From Bacillus alveayuensis (GTDB taxonomy: Bacteria > Bacillota > Bacilli > Bacillales > Aeribacillaceae), in NCBI GenBank assembly GCA_030812955.1, contig JAUSTR010000010.1, positions 1 to 64,000 of the forward strand: a DNA stretch of 64,000 bases. The letters run 5' to 3'. Shown here in pieces: positions 54,062 through 63,585 of the stretch; within the stretch, counting starts at the first letter, position 1; each line of letters begins with the position of its first letter. The translations under genes and the position numbers were made by a program. The notes under the pieces are model-generated. The model saw nothing but the letters and a program-made list of their open reading frames with translations, did not search any database and was not told the origin of the DNA.

Positions 54062-54935
54062 AACCGGTATCCCCCATTTCATATACAAAAATTTCTTCAA
54101 GCGATAATGGCAATACATCAAATAAAATTGGGTTCAATTGCTGAATGTGTTTCAATATGTCCGCTTTTTCCCCTTTGACAATCATAAGAGTAACACTGCC
54201 GCGTTTTTCAGAATACAAAACATGGAACGGCTGTAACAATGCTTCAGGATCTTCTCCTTTAAAAGCAACTTGCACTTTATGAATATTGGATTGTAAATCA
54301 TCGAGCTCTTTCTCAAATAGTATTTTTCCTTTATGTAAAATCCCGATATGATCACAAAAATCTTCCACTTCTCGTAAATTATGAGATGACACTAACACGG
54401 TCATTTCTCTTTCTGCTACATCTTGAACAATTAAATTTTTCACTTTTTTTCTAATGACAGGATCAAGGCCATCAAACGGTTCATCTAAAATGAGCACATC
54501 AGGCATACTAGAAAGTGCGAGCCAAAAGGCAACTTGGCGCTGCATTCCTTTGGAAAAGCGGTGAATTTTTTGTGTGGCATCCAATGTGAAAATGTTGTGA
54601 AGCATTTGAAACCGTTCTTCATTCCACGCTTCATACATGCTTTTGTAATAATTGGCCATCTGTCTTACCGTATAGTGTGAAAAAAAGTATGGGATATCAG
54701 CTAAAAATATCACTTTATTTTTCATGTTCACATTTTCAAAAATCGAAACTCCGTTTATATGTACTTTACCTGAATCTTGTTTATATATGCCAGCTAATAT
54801 TTTCAGCAGTGTCGTTTTTCCAGCCCCGTTTGTTCCTAATAAACCGTAAATGGAGCTTTTTTTTACATGCATTTGAACATTTTGCAATGCTTCTGTACCG
54901 TCAAATTCTTTCGTTACCCCAATGACTTCAATCAT
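54036..54935 (-). CDS. ABC transporter ATP-binding protein
   Basis: 299 residues. Walker A GLLGTNGAGKTTLL, Q-loop region FLADIPYFF, signature RFSKGMQRQVAF, Walker B DVLILDEPFDGLDP, H-loop VLVSSHNLREVEDF. The signature has FSKGM instead of LSGGQ, as in YtrB-like ATPases. A C-terminal extension of about 80 residues (VAFKGEDPEALLQPF onward) is of the regulatory type. It overlaps the GntR gene by 4 bp. Confidence 0.93.
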   Translation of the reverse strand: MIEVIGVTKEFDGTEALQNVQMHVKKSSIYGLLGTNGAGKTTLLKILAGIYKQDSGKVHINGVSIFENVNMKNKVIFLADIPYFFSHYTVRQMANYYKSMYEAWNEERFQMLHNIFTLDATQKIHRFSKGMQRQVAFWLALSSMPDVLILDEPFDGLDPVIRKKVKNLIVQDVAEREMTVLVSSHNLREVEDFCDHIGILHKGKILFEKELDDLQSNIHKVQVAFKGEDPEALLQPFHVLYSEKRGSVTLMIVKGEKADILKHIQQLNPILFDVLPLSLEEIFVYEMGDTGYAVQNIMV

Positions 54936-55312
54936 CCTTTTTCCCCTCCCTTAGCTTCTTCCATTAATGCCACCATTTCTTCCTTTGACATCCCTAAATA
55001 AAAGGCTTCAGACATTTTCTTTTTTAATTGTTGTTTCACTTTTTCTAATTCCTCATGATTGATTTGATCAGAAATTGCATTCACAAAGTTTCCTTTTCCT
55101 TTAACGGAAAAAATATAGCCTTGACGTTCCAGCTCGCGATAGGCTTTTTGAATCGTATTTGGATTAACGGTTAGCTCTTGAGCAAGCGAACGAACGGAAG
55201 GGAGCTGCTCATCCTTCTTCAATACTTCATGAATGATAAGCTCTTTAAACTTTTCCACTAACTGTTCATAGATGGGCTTTCGACTTCGAAAATCTAAATC
55301 AAACATTTTCAC
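54932..55312 (-). CDS. GntR-family regulator, YtrA type
   Basis: 126 residues: an N-terminal GntR winged helix (FRSRKPIYEQLVEKFKELII; LPSVRSLAQELTVNPNTIQK; YRELERQGYIFSVKGKGNFV) and a short C-terminal dimerisation helix pair. YtrA regulators head operons of ABC transporters and repress them until a cell-wall antibiotic or related signal appears. First gene here and coupled to the ATPase by a 4-bp overlap. Confidence 0.93.
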   Translation of the reverse strand: MKMFDLDFRSRKPIYEQLVEKFKELIIHEVLKKDEQLPSVRSLAQELTVNPNTIQKAYRELERQGYIFSVKGKGNFVNAISDQINHEELEKVKQQLKKKMSEAFYLGMSKEEMVALMEEAKGGEKG

Positions 55313-55445
55313 ACTCCCTCTGTATCAACCGTACTATCATAATTAATACAGTATTCATTATAGCGAACATTTTTTCATTTGAACATATCATTTTGAAACT
55401 TTTTTAACAATATTTCCAAAAAACGACTTTCGTCACATAAAAAAG

Positions 55446-55473
55446 GCATCCTCTTAAACTATTGAGAGGATGC
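55446..55473 (-). terminator. Terminator of the minor-pilin unit
   Basis: GCATCCTCT (55446-55454) with AGAGGATGC (55465-55473), then CTTTTTTAT on the minus strand. Confidence 0.88.
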
Positions 55474-55483
55474 GAAAAAAGGA

Positions 55484-57247
55484 TTATGAATATTGAACAT
55501 CGACGATTTCTACAATCGGTTCTTGAGGATTTGGATTTGGGTTAGGCTCTTGATCATCGTCTTGTCTCGGACAACCTTCTATTTTGATTTTTGGAAGTTC
55601 CTCCACTGGATAATGATAAATAATAGCCCCTTTTTTATCATGATTTCCATACTCTTTAATGACTGGGCTTGAAAATACATCTTGTGGATTTTTAACTGGA
55701 TCTTCTTCCCCATGGTAATAAACAAGCACATCACCTGCAACGAAAAGATTATTTTTTAGATTAAATAAATAATGCTGATATTTCGGTACATCTAATAAAA
55801 TTAAGTCACCGTAAACGATTAAGTCATTTGCTGTTTTTATTGAAGAAAAGCTATATTTTTGATTAATAATAAAATCACCACCAACTAGGAATTCAGTATT
55901 TCCACTTTCAATGTTTATTCCTTCCTTTAAATAAACTGATCCCCCAACCAAAAATGTTCCATTCTTCGTTATCAATTTATCCTCTATGAGAACATTTCTA
56001 CCCGCAAATAAATTTCCATTATAGTTCACACCACCTTTTACAACCATATTATTACATACATGTAATGTTGCCTCTCCATTAGAATGATTCAACTGATTCG
56101 AAACAAATAAATCTTTATTAAAAGTAATGTTTGAATTTTGTCCAATCTCCAAGTAATCAAATTTACCATAATTGTCTACGATTAATTCCGAATTATCGAT
56201 TTTTACAAAATTATTTGAATATATTTTCTCAACCCCTATTTTACTGCCTTTAGCTTCTCCTCCATTGTTTAAGATGGCAAACCCATTGATAAATAGCTCA
56301 CTATTTTTCATATCCAGCCAATTTCTTATATAAAAATTCTCTGTTACTAATTTACTTTTCTCTAATTTTGCCGAATTATTGAATACACTTAAACCGTTTA
56401 TGGTAAACAAAGAATGATCAAGTTCAATAAAATTTTTTGAATATAGTTCAACCGCTGTGAGTTCATTGTTTTTAAAATATCCCCCATTATTAAAAACAGT
56501 TACCCCATCTAAGTTCAGAGTCGTATTTTTCACTTCTATCCAGTTATTCCCATAAAAATCCAAAGTAGATATATCACTATTTTGAATCCTTCCTCCATTA
56601 TTAAGAATGAGATTATTATCAAAGTTTTCCTTTTTATCTTTCCAATCTATCCATTCGTTAAATGTTTCCCCACTTTTCGGTTTTTCTGGATATATAATGG
56701 GCTCTGTTATCCAATCGTCTGGTGATTCCTCTAACCAATAGTCAGAAGAGTCATTTAGCCAATCATCTTTTGTTGGTGGATTTTCTGTTGGTGTATCATT
56801 TAGACGGCTAATTTTAAACATAGCAGTCAATTCTTTTTCTTTTCTTTCATCTTTCCCATTGATCTTAACCGCTGCTTTAACAATTCCTTCATCTTGGTCA
56901 ATGTTAACGTCAACATTTTTAAGTTGGAATTGACGAGATGGATGTTCAGAATCGACTTGAATATTCGCTATTTGCTGCTCAATTTCTGTAAACATGTCTG
57001 TCACATATTGAGACAAATCGCCTTGAGGGGGATTCGTTTTTACGTATTGTTCAATCCTTTTCTGAACGTAAATGACACCCATTTCGGCCAGATGAGTTGC
57101 CCGATTGACTGATTCTGTTTGCTTATTTTGTTTCGCAGTTGTGAGTGAATGGTTAATGATGACAAGACCAACTGTCATTAAAAGCGTCAAGGTTAACAAT
57201 ACAATAACGAGGGTCGAACCTCTCTCCTGACGAAGGAATAGCATCAT
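55484..57247 (-). CDS. PilX-like pilus-associated protein with tandem repeats
   Basis: 587 residues. The N-terminus resembles a pilin helix (RQERGSTLVIVLLTLTLL) but lacks the Glu at position 5, as in PilX-type minor components. A polar region to about 210 includes acidic Trp-rich DDWLNDSSDYWLEESPDDW. Four 37-residue repeats follow at about 212-360, then further beta-rich Asn/Gly units and a C-terminal PNPNPNPQEP tail. The pattern suggests a beta-helix or bactofilin-like shaft exposed on the cell surface or pilus tip. Third in a minor-pilin unit; overlaps the preceding gene by 4 bp. Confidence 0.75.
   Translation of the reverse strand: MMLFLRQERGSTLVIVLLTLTLLMTVGLVIINHSLTTAKQNKQTESVNRATHLAEMGVIYVQKRIEQYVKTNPPQGDLSQYVTDMFTEIEQQIANIQVDSEHPSRQFQLKNVDVNIDQDEGIVKAAVKINGKDERKEKELTAMFKISRLNDTPTENPPTKDDWLNDSSDYWLEESPDDWITEPIIYPEKPKSGETFNEWIDWKDKKENFDNNLILNNGGRIQNSDISTLDFYGNNWIEVKNTTLNLDGVTVFNNGGYFKNNELTAVELYSKNFIELDHSLFTINGLSVFNNSAKLEKSKLVTENFYIRNWLDMKNSELFINGFAILNNGGEAKGSKIGVEKIYSNNFVKIDNSELIVDNYGKFDYLEIGQNSNITFNKDLFVSNQLNHSNGEATLHVCNNMVVKGGVNYNGNLFAGRNVLIEDKLITKNGTFLVGGSVYLKEGINIESGNTEFLVGGDFIINQKYSFSSIKTANDLIVYGDLILLDVPKYQHYLFNLKNNLFVAGDVLVYYHGEEDPVKNPQDVFSSPVIKEYGNHDKKGAIIYHYPVEELPKIKIEGCPRQDDDQEPNPNPNPQEPIVEIVDVQYS
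56168..56614 (-). repeat. Four 37-codon repeats inside the PilX-like gene
   Basis: Units begin NLILNNGG, VTVFNNGG, LSVFNNSA and FAILNNGG; each contains a central YGNNW/YSKNF/YIRNW/YSNNF block and ends in a LDG/ING-like turn. Spacing is exactly 37 residues. DNA identity between units is only moderate, so the duplication is old and held by selection on the protein. Confidence 0.8.
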
Positions 57248-57726
57248 TCACTTCCCCCATTCGCCTTTGTTAAACGGGAAATCGTCGTTTCAAACTCCAA
57301 TATATCTTGCCTCTTCTCGATTTGTGCTAATTGCAAAGTCACATCGATGATTAAGTTTTCTGAATTCGTAACATCCATTTCCGTGCTTTTTTCAACCTTT
57401 TGTCCATTGATCGTCAATGTCCACTTATATGGCGACGTATCAACGGTCGTTTCTTTTACATCACCATCTACGATATAAACGATTTGAAATGATGTTTCAT
57501 CAAGAGGTTCGATAACATAGCGGCTGCTCGTCTGATGAATGTTCGTCAGCAAAGAAAAGACATAATTTGCTTCTCTACGTGCTTCCTCCCGCTTCATTCG
57601 CTCGTTTAAGTTTCCAACCGTGCTCGTTAAAATGTTGTAAAAGAGAACGATAAAAATGATAAAAAGAGAAAAAGCGGCCAGCATTTCCACTAACGTCATT
57701 CCATGCTCATTCTGATATCGTTTCAT
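57244..57726 (-). CDS. Minor pilin, PilW-like
   Basis: 160 residues from the ATG at 57726. Type III prepilin signal: leader MKRYQNEHG, cleavage before MTLVEMLAAF, Glu at +5, then a hydrophobic helix (FSLFIIFIVLFYNIL). The rest is a small pilin head (SRYVIEPLDETSFQIVYIVD). The longer open frame would start inside the upstream gene. Made together with the PilV-like and PilX-like proteins; minor pilins of this kind prime pilus assembly. Confidence 0.87.
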   Translation of the reverse strand: MKRYQNEHGMTLVEMLAAFSLFIIFIVLFYNILTSTVGNLNERMKREEARREANYVFSLLTNIHQTSSRYVIEPLDETSFQIVYIVDGDVKETTVDTSPYKWTLTINGQKVEKSTEMDVTNSENLIIDVTLQLAQIEKRQDILEFETTISRLTKANGGSE

Positions 57727-58162
57727 TTTTTTCACTTTGTGCCTCCACATATCCATACGTATCCGCAATGACTTGTGAAGAATCGTCGATGACCTCCACT
57801 TTCACTTTATAAAGATTTACAGCCTCTTCTTTCGAAACGGTTAAACGTAGCCTTAAATCCGCATTCGTTTTAAAACTTCCGTCATCATTTACAGCATTGA
57901 TTTTCGGCTCATTTTCTTGATGAAAGGTTTCGTAAACGGTCGTTTCATTCGGAACATTTGCTGGAATGCTTTCTGGCGTATAACGAATTTCTTCCAAAAC
58001 CGCTCTTGCTAAATTCGTCGCTTCAATCGCTCGCTCATTTTTATTTGAAAACATGGCAGACTGCGTAAAAAAAGTTGCGAAAACCATCATCACAATGGAT
58101 AAAATGGCAATAGAAGCAACAATCTCAACTAACGTTAACCCGTTTTCCCCTTGATATCGCAT
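57707..58162 (-). CDS. Minor pilin, PilV-like
   Basis: 151 residues from the ATG at 58162. Type III prepilin signal: MRYQGENG leader, cleavage before LTLVEIVASI, Glu at +5, hydrophobic helix VASIAILSIVMMVFATFF. Head domain includes NLARAVLEEIRYTPESIP and a VNLYKVKVEVIDDS strand region. First gene of the leftward minor-pilin unit; it overlaps the next gene by 20 bp. The divergent rightward pilus unit starts 175 bp away. Confidence 0.87.
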   Translation of the reverse strand: MRYQGENGLTLVEIVASIAILSIVMMVFATFFTQSAMFSNKNERAIEATNLARAVLEEIRYTPESIPANVPNETTVYETFHQENEPKINAVNDDGSFKTNADLRLRLTVSKEEAVNLYKVKVEVIDDSSQVIADTYGYVEAQSEKNETISE

Positions 58163-58337
58163 CAAAATTTCCCCAGCTTTCAATATACTATTAAAAAAGT
58201 GTAACAAATAAAGGTATTTATTTTCTCCTAATTTATTTTATTATAAAATGATATCAGCACGATGAATAGACCAAAAGACCGATAGAATTTGACGATACTT
58301 TGTGTAAAAAGAAGCTTGACAAGAAGGGTATGAAAAA

Positions 58338-59627
58338 ATGGCAAAAAATTTTTGGATATTGTTGTTGACGGTTACGTTCATTGCTGGTTGTTCTCATTTA
58401 ATGGAAACTTCAGAGCAAACTCAAACGTATTTAGCTGATGAAGTGATCACGGGTAAAACAAAAGAAGAATTGAAACAATTTATAGATACAATGACTGCCA
58501 ATTGGCTAAAAAATACAGAGATTCAATTTGTTTATGAAGAAAAAAAACATACGATTACAAATGACGTTTTTACTTTTCTCCCAAGAGAAACATTATCCAA
58601 TATCGCGGTAGAGAAAAAAAATCATTTATTTGTAAAAATCGATCAAGAAAAAGTAAAAAAGGAAATTTCTTCGTTTACAAATGACGCCGTCGCTACTGCG
58701 ATCGATTATGATGCTTTGACAAATGAACTCACCTTGCTTGCGGAACAAAATCAAACTGGAACGCACACGTTTCTGCTACAAGATTACATCAAAATAGACC
58801 CAAATAAACAAAATGAAACGGTATCGATGTCAAGTATGTTCATCCCTTCTTCTTTTCGTAGTTTTATAGAGGATTGGATCTCCCAGCATGAAGTCATTGA
58901 AATACTTGAAAACAGTTTATTTTCATTCGAAACATATATGAACGATTTTCAAGGTGACTATTCAAACGAAGAGTGGAGCTTTTTAGCGACAGCGATTTAC
59001 AAAACGATTCTCCCTAGTAATTTTGAGATTTTACAACGAACAACAAGCCGCACTCTTCCAGGCTATACTATTCTCGGCTATGATGTTAGTGTTTCTCCAG
59101 GGAAGAGGAATTTCGTATTTCAAAATGTGAATTCTCTCCCTTACAAGCTTTCTTTTGCCATTGAAAAGGATCGCCTTTATGTGAAGTTGATCGGACATCC
59201 ATTTATTTATCAATATGACATTGAGGTGGATAACGTCAAATATTATGAGGCAGAACCAATCGTTTATTTTACCAATCAATTAGAAAAAGGGATTTTTGTC
59301 GAAACCAAAAAAGGGTTATCAGCTGTTTCTGCCGATATTTACCGAATTCTCTACACCCACGACGGCTCTTTGGTCGATCGTATACGGTTAACGACAGATT
59401 TTTATCCAGCCACACCTGGAGAAGAACTGAGGGGAACTAAGGAGAAAGCCTCATTCACTTTGGAAAATAGTCAAGAAGAAGCTTTACAGGAAATAGAAGA
59501 AAACGAAAAAAACAATCAAGATAATGAAATCGACCAACAAGCAAGCAATAACACACAATCTACAGAAGGAGAAATATCAGAAGAAAACGAGTTTACCGAT
59601 GAAGAAACGAATATTCCGCTAAAATGA
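58338..59627 (+). CDS. Lipoprotein with VanW-like part, head of the pilus operon
   Basis: 429 residues. Lipoprotein signal MAKNFWILLLTVTFIAGC. The middle and C-terminal half resembles VanW/YoaR proteins (EILQRTTSRTLPGYTILGYD; FVFQNVNSLPYKLSFAIEK), followed by a very acidic Gln/Asn/Glu tail from about 385. It starts the operon that continues with pilB after 22 bp. An outer-surface lipoprotein in that position could anchor or guide the pilus through the wall, but no known pilus family matches; the VanW link is moderate. Confidence 0.75.
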   Translation: MAKNFWILLLTVTFIAGCSHLMETSEQTQTYLADEVITGKTKEELKQFIDTMTANWLKNTEIQFVYEEKKHTITNDVFTFLPRETLSNIAVEKKNHLFVKIDQEKVKKEISSFTNDAVATAIDYDALTNELTLLAEQNQTGTHTFLLQDYIKIDPNKQNETVSMSSMFIPSSFRSFIEDWISQHEVIEILENSLFSFETYMNDFQGDYSNEEWSFLATAIYKTILPSNFEILQRTTSRTLPGYTILGYDVSVSPGKRNFVFQNVNSLPYKLSFAIEKDRLYVKLIGHPFIYQYDIEVDNVKYYEAEPIVYFTNQLEKGIFVETKKGLSAVSADIYRILYTHDGSLVDRIRLTTDFYPATPGEELRGTKEKASFTLENSQEEALQEIEENEKNNQDNEIDQQASNNTQSTEGEISEENEFTDEETNIPLK

Positions 59628-59649
59628 TGGAATTTTAGGTGGTGACAAA

Positions 59650-61308
59650 ATGAAACCGACTCAGCCGATGAGATTAGGAGATTTATTAGTTCAAAGTGGG
59701 ATGATCACAGAGGGGCAATTAGAAGAGGCGTTGGCAGACAAAAAGCCGCAGCAAAAACTTGGGGATGTTCTCATCCAAAAAGGTTTTATCACAGAGCTTC
59801 AGCTTGTGGAAGTGTTAGAATTTCAGCTCGGCATTCCTCATGTTAGTCTTTATAACTACCCATTTGACCATTCCTTGTTGAAGCTCGTGCCGAAGGAATT
59901 TGCGAAGCGAAATTTTGTCATTCCTTTAAAAAAAGAAGGAAATAAACTATATGTCGCTATGGCAGATCCAATGGATTATTTTGTCATTAATGACTTGCGT
60001 TTATCAACAGGCTTTACAATTGAACCTGTCATTGCTACAAAAAGCGACATTATACGAAGCTTAAGCAAATTATATGATATGGGAGATTTTGATGATGAAT
60101 GGATCGAAAATCAAGCTTCCTTAGAATTGGAAGATGTCAACCTAGAAGATGAAGACTCTCCGATTGTCAAGCTCGTGAACCAAATCATCCAACAAGCAGT
60201 TGTTCATAACGCAAGTGACATCCATATTGATCCGCAAGAACAGAAAGTGGTTATTCGCTACCGAGTTGATGGAACATTGCGAACAGAACGAATTTTACCA
60301 AAGTCGATTCAAGACCACTTGCTGACGAGAATAAAAATTCTAGCAAACTTAAATATTACCGAACAGCGAATCCCTCAAGATGGTCGTATAAAAATGGATA
60401 TCGACTTTCGAAAGATAGACTTGCGGATTAGTACATTACCGACTATCTTCGGTGAAAAAATCGTCATTCGAATTTTAGACTTTAGTGCGACAGTAAATGA
60501 TATTACTCAACTCGGCTTTCAAAAAGAAAACCTTGATCAATTTATGAAGCTTATTAAAAAACCGCACGGGATTGTTCTCATTACCGGTCCGACTGGTAGT
60601 GGGAAAACGTCTACGATGTATTCTGCTTTAAATATTTTAAATAAAGAAGAATTTAACATTATTACGATTGAAGACCCTGTTGAATATCAAATCGAAGGAG
60701 TAAATCAAATTCAAGTGAATCCGAATGTCGGTCTGACATTTGCTACAGGTTTGCGGGCGATTTTACGACAAGATCCTAATATCATTATGGTTGGAGAAAT
60801 TCGCGATTTAGAAACGGCGGAAATGGCCGTCCGTGCATCTATGACTGGTCATTTAGTTTTTTCAACTTTACATACGAATGATTCGATCGGAACAATAAGC
60901 CGCTTAAAGGATTTAGGGGTAGAGCCGTTTTTAATCGCCTCATCCTTAAATGGCGTTGTATCACAGCGCCTTGTTCGAAAAATTTGCCGTGACTGTAAAC
61001 AAGAAGAAAATGCGAGCTTACGTGAAAAAGAAATATTCACAAAATATGGAATGACAATTGAAAAAGTTTACCGCGGCAAAGGATGTCCGACCTGTCATAT
61101 GACTGGCTATCGAGGACGGACAGCCATCCATGAAGTGCTTGTAGTCAATGAAAAAATTAGACAATCTATTATGAATCATGCCCCTATGACTGAAATCCAA
61201 CAAGCGGCAATCGAAAATGGATTCACGTTTTTAATTGAAGACGGTCTAGCAAAAGTTAAAGAAGGAATTACAACGACAGAAGAAATTTTACGTGTTGTCA
61301 TGGAATAA
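59650..61308 (+). CDS. pilB: Type IV pilus assembly ATPase (PilB)
   Basis: 552 residues, longer than the competence ATPase ComGA. N-terminal GspE-N domain (MRLGDLLVQSGMIT; LGDVLIQKGFIT), then the motor domain: Walker A GPTGSGKT (313-320), Asp box, Walker B IIMVGEIRDLETAE, and His box STLHTND. A zinc site near the C-terminus is formed by CRDC and CPTC. Cytoplasmic hexamer that drives pilus extension. Directly followed by pilT. Confidence 0.95.
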   Translation: MKPTQPMRLGDLLVQSGMITEGQLEEALADKKPQQKLGDVLIQKGFITELQLVEVLEFQLGIPHVSLYNYPFDHSLLKLVPKEFAKRNFVIPLKKEGNKLYVAMADPMDYFVINDLRLSTGFTIEPVIATKSDIIRSLSKLYDMGDFDDEWIENQASLELEDVNLEDEDSPIVKLVNQIIQQAVVHNASDIHIDPQEQKVVIRYRVDGTLRTERILPKSIQDHLLTRIKILANLNITEQRIPQDGRIKMDIDFRKIDLRISTLPTIFGEKIVIRILDFSATVNDITQLGFQKENLDQFMKLIKKPHGIVLITGPTGSGKTSTMYSALNILNKEEFNIITIEDPVEYQIEGVNQIQVNPNVGLTFATGLRAILRQDPNIIMVGEIRDLETAEMAVRASMTGHLVFSTLHTNDSIGTISRLKDLGVEPFLIASSLNGVVSQRLVRKICRDCKQEENASLREKEIFTKYGMTIEKVYRGKGCPTCHMTGYRGRTAIHEVLVVNEKIRQSIMNHAPMTEIQQAAIENGFTFLIEDGLAKVKEGITTTEEILRVVME

Positions 61309-61322
61309 TGGGGGGATATGGA

Positions 61323-62372
61323 ATGAAAAAAATGATCGAATCAATTTTACGCAAAGCACATGAAAAGAAAGCTTCCGATGTCCATTTGTCAACGGAGATG
61401 GCGCCGATTTACCGCATTCATGGCAGCTTACGCGATGAACCCGCTGCACCGCTAACAAAGGAGGAAATGGAAGCAGCCTTTCAAGATTTAATGGGAGAGT
61501 CATTATGGCAGGACTTTTGTGAAAAAGGGGAAGTTGATTTTTCATATGAAATGCCTGACGTCTCCAGATTCCGCGTCAATGTTTATAAAAAAAGGGAAGG
61601 GTTTTCCGCTGCGTTCCGCTTAATTCCAAATACCATCCCATCTATTGATGAGTTAAAACTGCCGCCCATTTTGAAAAAATTAGCGGAAAAACCACAAGGA
61701 CTCATAATAGTTACAGGACCTACTGGAAGCGGGAAATCGACGACATTAGCAGCCATGATTGACTATATTAATCGAACGGCCCGGAAGCATATTATCACCT
61801 TAGAGGACCCGATCGAATATACGTATTCAAATCACCTGTCCATTATTGATCAACGCGAAATTGGCAAAGATACAAAACAGTTTTCTTCAGGACTTCGCGC
61901 TGCCTTGCGTCAAGATCCTGATGTCATTCTCGTTGGAGAAATGCGTGATTTAGAAACAATATCTACTGCGATTTCAGCTGCCGAAACGGGACACTTAGTG
62001 TTTGCCACTTTACATACAATCAGCGCCCCAACAACGATTGAACGGATCATTGACGTCTTTCCTTCGGAGCAGCAGGAGCAAATTCGTTACCAGCTAGCCA
62101 CCGTATTAGTCTCTGTCGTTGCCCAACGGCTTTTCCCTTTGCATAAAGGATTAGGTCGGGTTGCTGCGATGGAAATATTAATTAATAATCATAGTGTGCG
62201 CAACTTAATTCGCAATCAAAAGCTTCATCAAATACCAAATGTCATTCAAACATCGAAAGAATTTGGAATGCAGACGATGGAAATGCACATGAAACAGTTG
62301 TTAATAGAGCAGCAAATCTCTTATGAAGCAGTCAAAGGTTATTTGGAGGATAATGGCTATGCCTCTATTTAA
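61323..62372 (+). CDS. pilT: Type IV pilus retraction ATPase (PilT)
   Basis: 349 residues from the ATG at 61323, five bases after GGGGGGAT. Walker A GPTGSGKS (132-139), Walker B VILVGEMRDLETIS, His box ATLHTISA. SVRNLIRNQK matches the PilT-specific AIRNLIRE motif needed for retraction. Its presence, together with PilB, shows a retractile pilus and not only a competence pseudopilus. It overlaps pilC by 14 bp. Confidence 0.95.
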   Translation: MKKMIESILRKAHEKKASDVHLSTEMAPIYRIHGSLRDEPAAPLTKEEMEAAFQDLMGESLWQDFCEKGEVDFSYEMPDVSRFRVNVYKKREGFSAAFRLIPNTIPSIDELKLPPILKKLAEKPQGLIIVTGPTGSGKSTTLAAMIDYINRTARKHIITLEDPIEYTYSNHLSIIDQREIGKDTKQFSSGLRAALRQDPDVILVGEMRDLETISTAISAAETGHLVFATLHTISAPTTIERIIDVFPSEQQEQIRYQLATVLVSVVAQRLFPLHKGLGRVAAMEILINNHSVRNLIRNQKLHQIPNVIQTSKEFGMQTMEMHMKQLLIEQQISYEAVKGYLEDNGYASI

Positions 62373-63567
62373 TTATGAGGCCCGCGACCGTAAAGGAAAA
62401 GTTCATCGCGGTGTCCTTAAGGCGAATTCAAAACAAGAATTACAGCAAAAGCTTCTAAAAAAGAATTTGCGTCTCTTACATGCAAACGAAAAGAAGGAAT
62501 CTATCTGGACAAAAGAAATTTACATCGGTTCCCCTGTGAAACCGATAGATTTTATTATTTTTTTGCGTCAATTTGCCATTTTAATTAAATCAGGCGTATC
62601 GATCGTTGAATCAACTAGAATATTAGGGGCGCAAACAGAAAGCAAAACATTAAAAAAAGCGCTGCAAAAAATTGAAGTGGAGTTAAGAGAAGGATCTTCT
62701 CTTTCATCTGCTTGTCAACATCATCCCCACATCTTTTCGCCTTTATTTGTCCATATGCTGCAAGCAGGGGAAGTAAGCGGGACAATGGATACAACGTTAG
62801 AACGTTTAGCTGATTATTTCGACAAGCAATATCGAACAAAACAAAAAGTGAAATCTGCCCTTACGTATCCAGCCGTCATTTCCATCATCACCGTGTGTAT
62901 TGTCACGTTTTTACTGATTTATGTTATTCCAACTTTCGTAGACCTTTTTGAGCAATTTGATGGCGAATTACCATTTATTACTCGCGTTGTGATTGGCACA
63001 AGCAACTGGTTTATCGAACAATTTTGGCTAGTTCTTATCTTGATTCTCATTTTTGTCATCTCTTTTTCAATATTTTTTTACACAAAGTCTATACGAATTT
63101 ATCTTGATAATGTTATACTAAAAATGCCACTTATAGGTAAATTGTATCAAAAATCTATCATTGCTAGATTTTCCAGGACTTTCAGCTCATTGTTAGCGAG
63201 TTCTGTTCCGATTCTTGAATCCTTAACCTTAACCGAAAAAATTGTCGGCAATGAAGTTATAGCAAAGGTCCTCAGAAAGGCGAGAAATTCAATTGAAACA
63301 GGGAACTCCCTAACTGAGCCAATGAAAGAGCACTGGGCGATTCCGCCTCTTGTTACACAAATGGTCGCAATTGGTGAAAAAACAGGTTCGCTAGATTATA
63401 TGCTTAGTAAAGTTGCCGATTTTTATGAAGCCGAAGTCGAAACTGCTACGGATCAATTTAAAGCATTACTAGAACCGATGATGATTATCTTTTTAGCTGT
63501 TATTGTCGGAACCGTCGTATTAGCCATTGTCGTTCCGATGTTTCAAATTTTCAACAACATTCAATAA
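62359..63567 (+). CDS. pilC: Type IV pilus platform protein (PilC)
   Basis: 402 residues from the ATG at 62359 (MPLFNYEARDRKGK), nine bases after GGAGG. GspF/PilC family with two similar halves, each with a cytoplasmic four-helix part (FLRQFAILIKSGVSIVEST; RFSRTFSSLLASSVPILESL) and hydrophobic segments; LEPMMIIFLAVIVGTVVLAI closes the protein. Acts in the membrane between ATPases and pilin. Confidence 0.95.
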   Translation: MPLFNYEARDRKGKVHRGVLKANSKQELQQKLLKKNLRLLHANEKKESIWTKEIYIGSPVKPIDFIIFLRQFAILIKSGVSIVESTRILGAQTESKTLKKALQKIEVELREGSSLSSACQHHPHIFSPLFVHMLQAGEVSGTMDTTLERLADYFDKQYRTKQKVKSALTYPAVISIITVCIVTFLLIYVIPTFVDLFEQFDGELPFITRVVIGTSNWFIEQFWLVLILILIFVISFSIFFYTKSIRIYLDNVILKMPLIGKLYQKSIIARFSRTFSSLLASSVPILESLTLTEKIVGNEVIAKVLRKARNSIETGNSLTEPMKEHWAIPPLVTQMVAIGEKTGSLDYMLSKVADFYEAEVETATDQFKALLEPMMIIFLAVIVGTVVLAIVVPMFQIFNNIQ

Positions 63568-63585
63568 TAATAAGGAGGTATTTTT

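Noticed and set aside
59650..61308. ComGA competence ATPase
   Set aside because: Length, N-terminal domain, zinc site and the following pilT indicate PilB of a true pilus.
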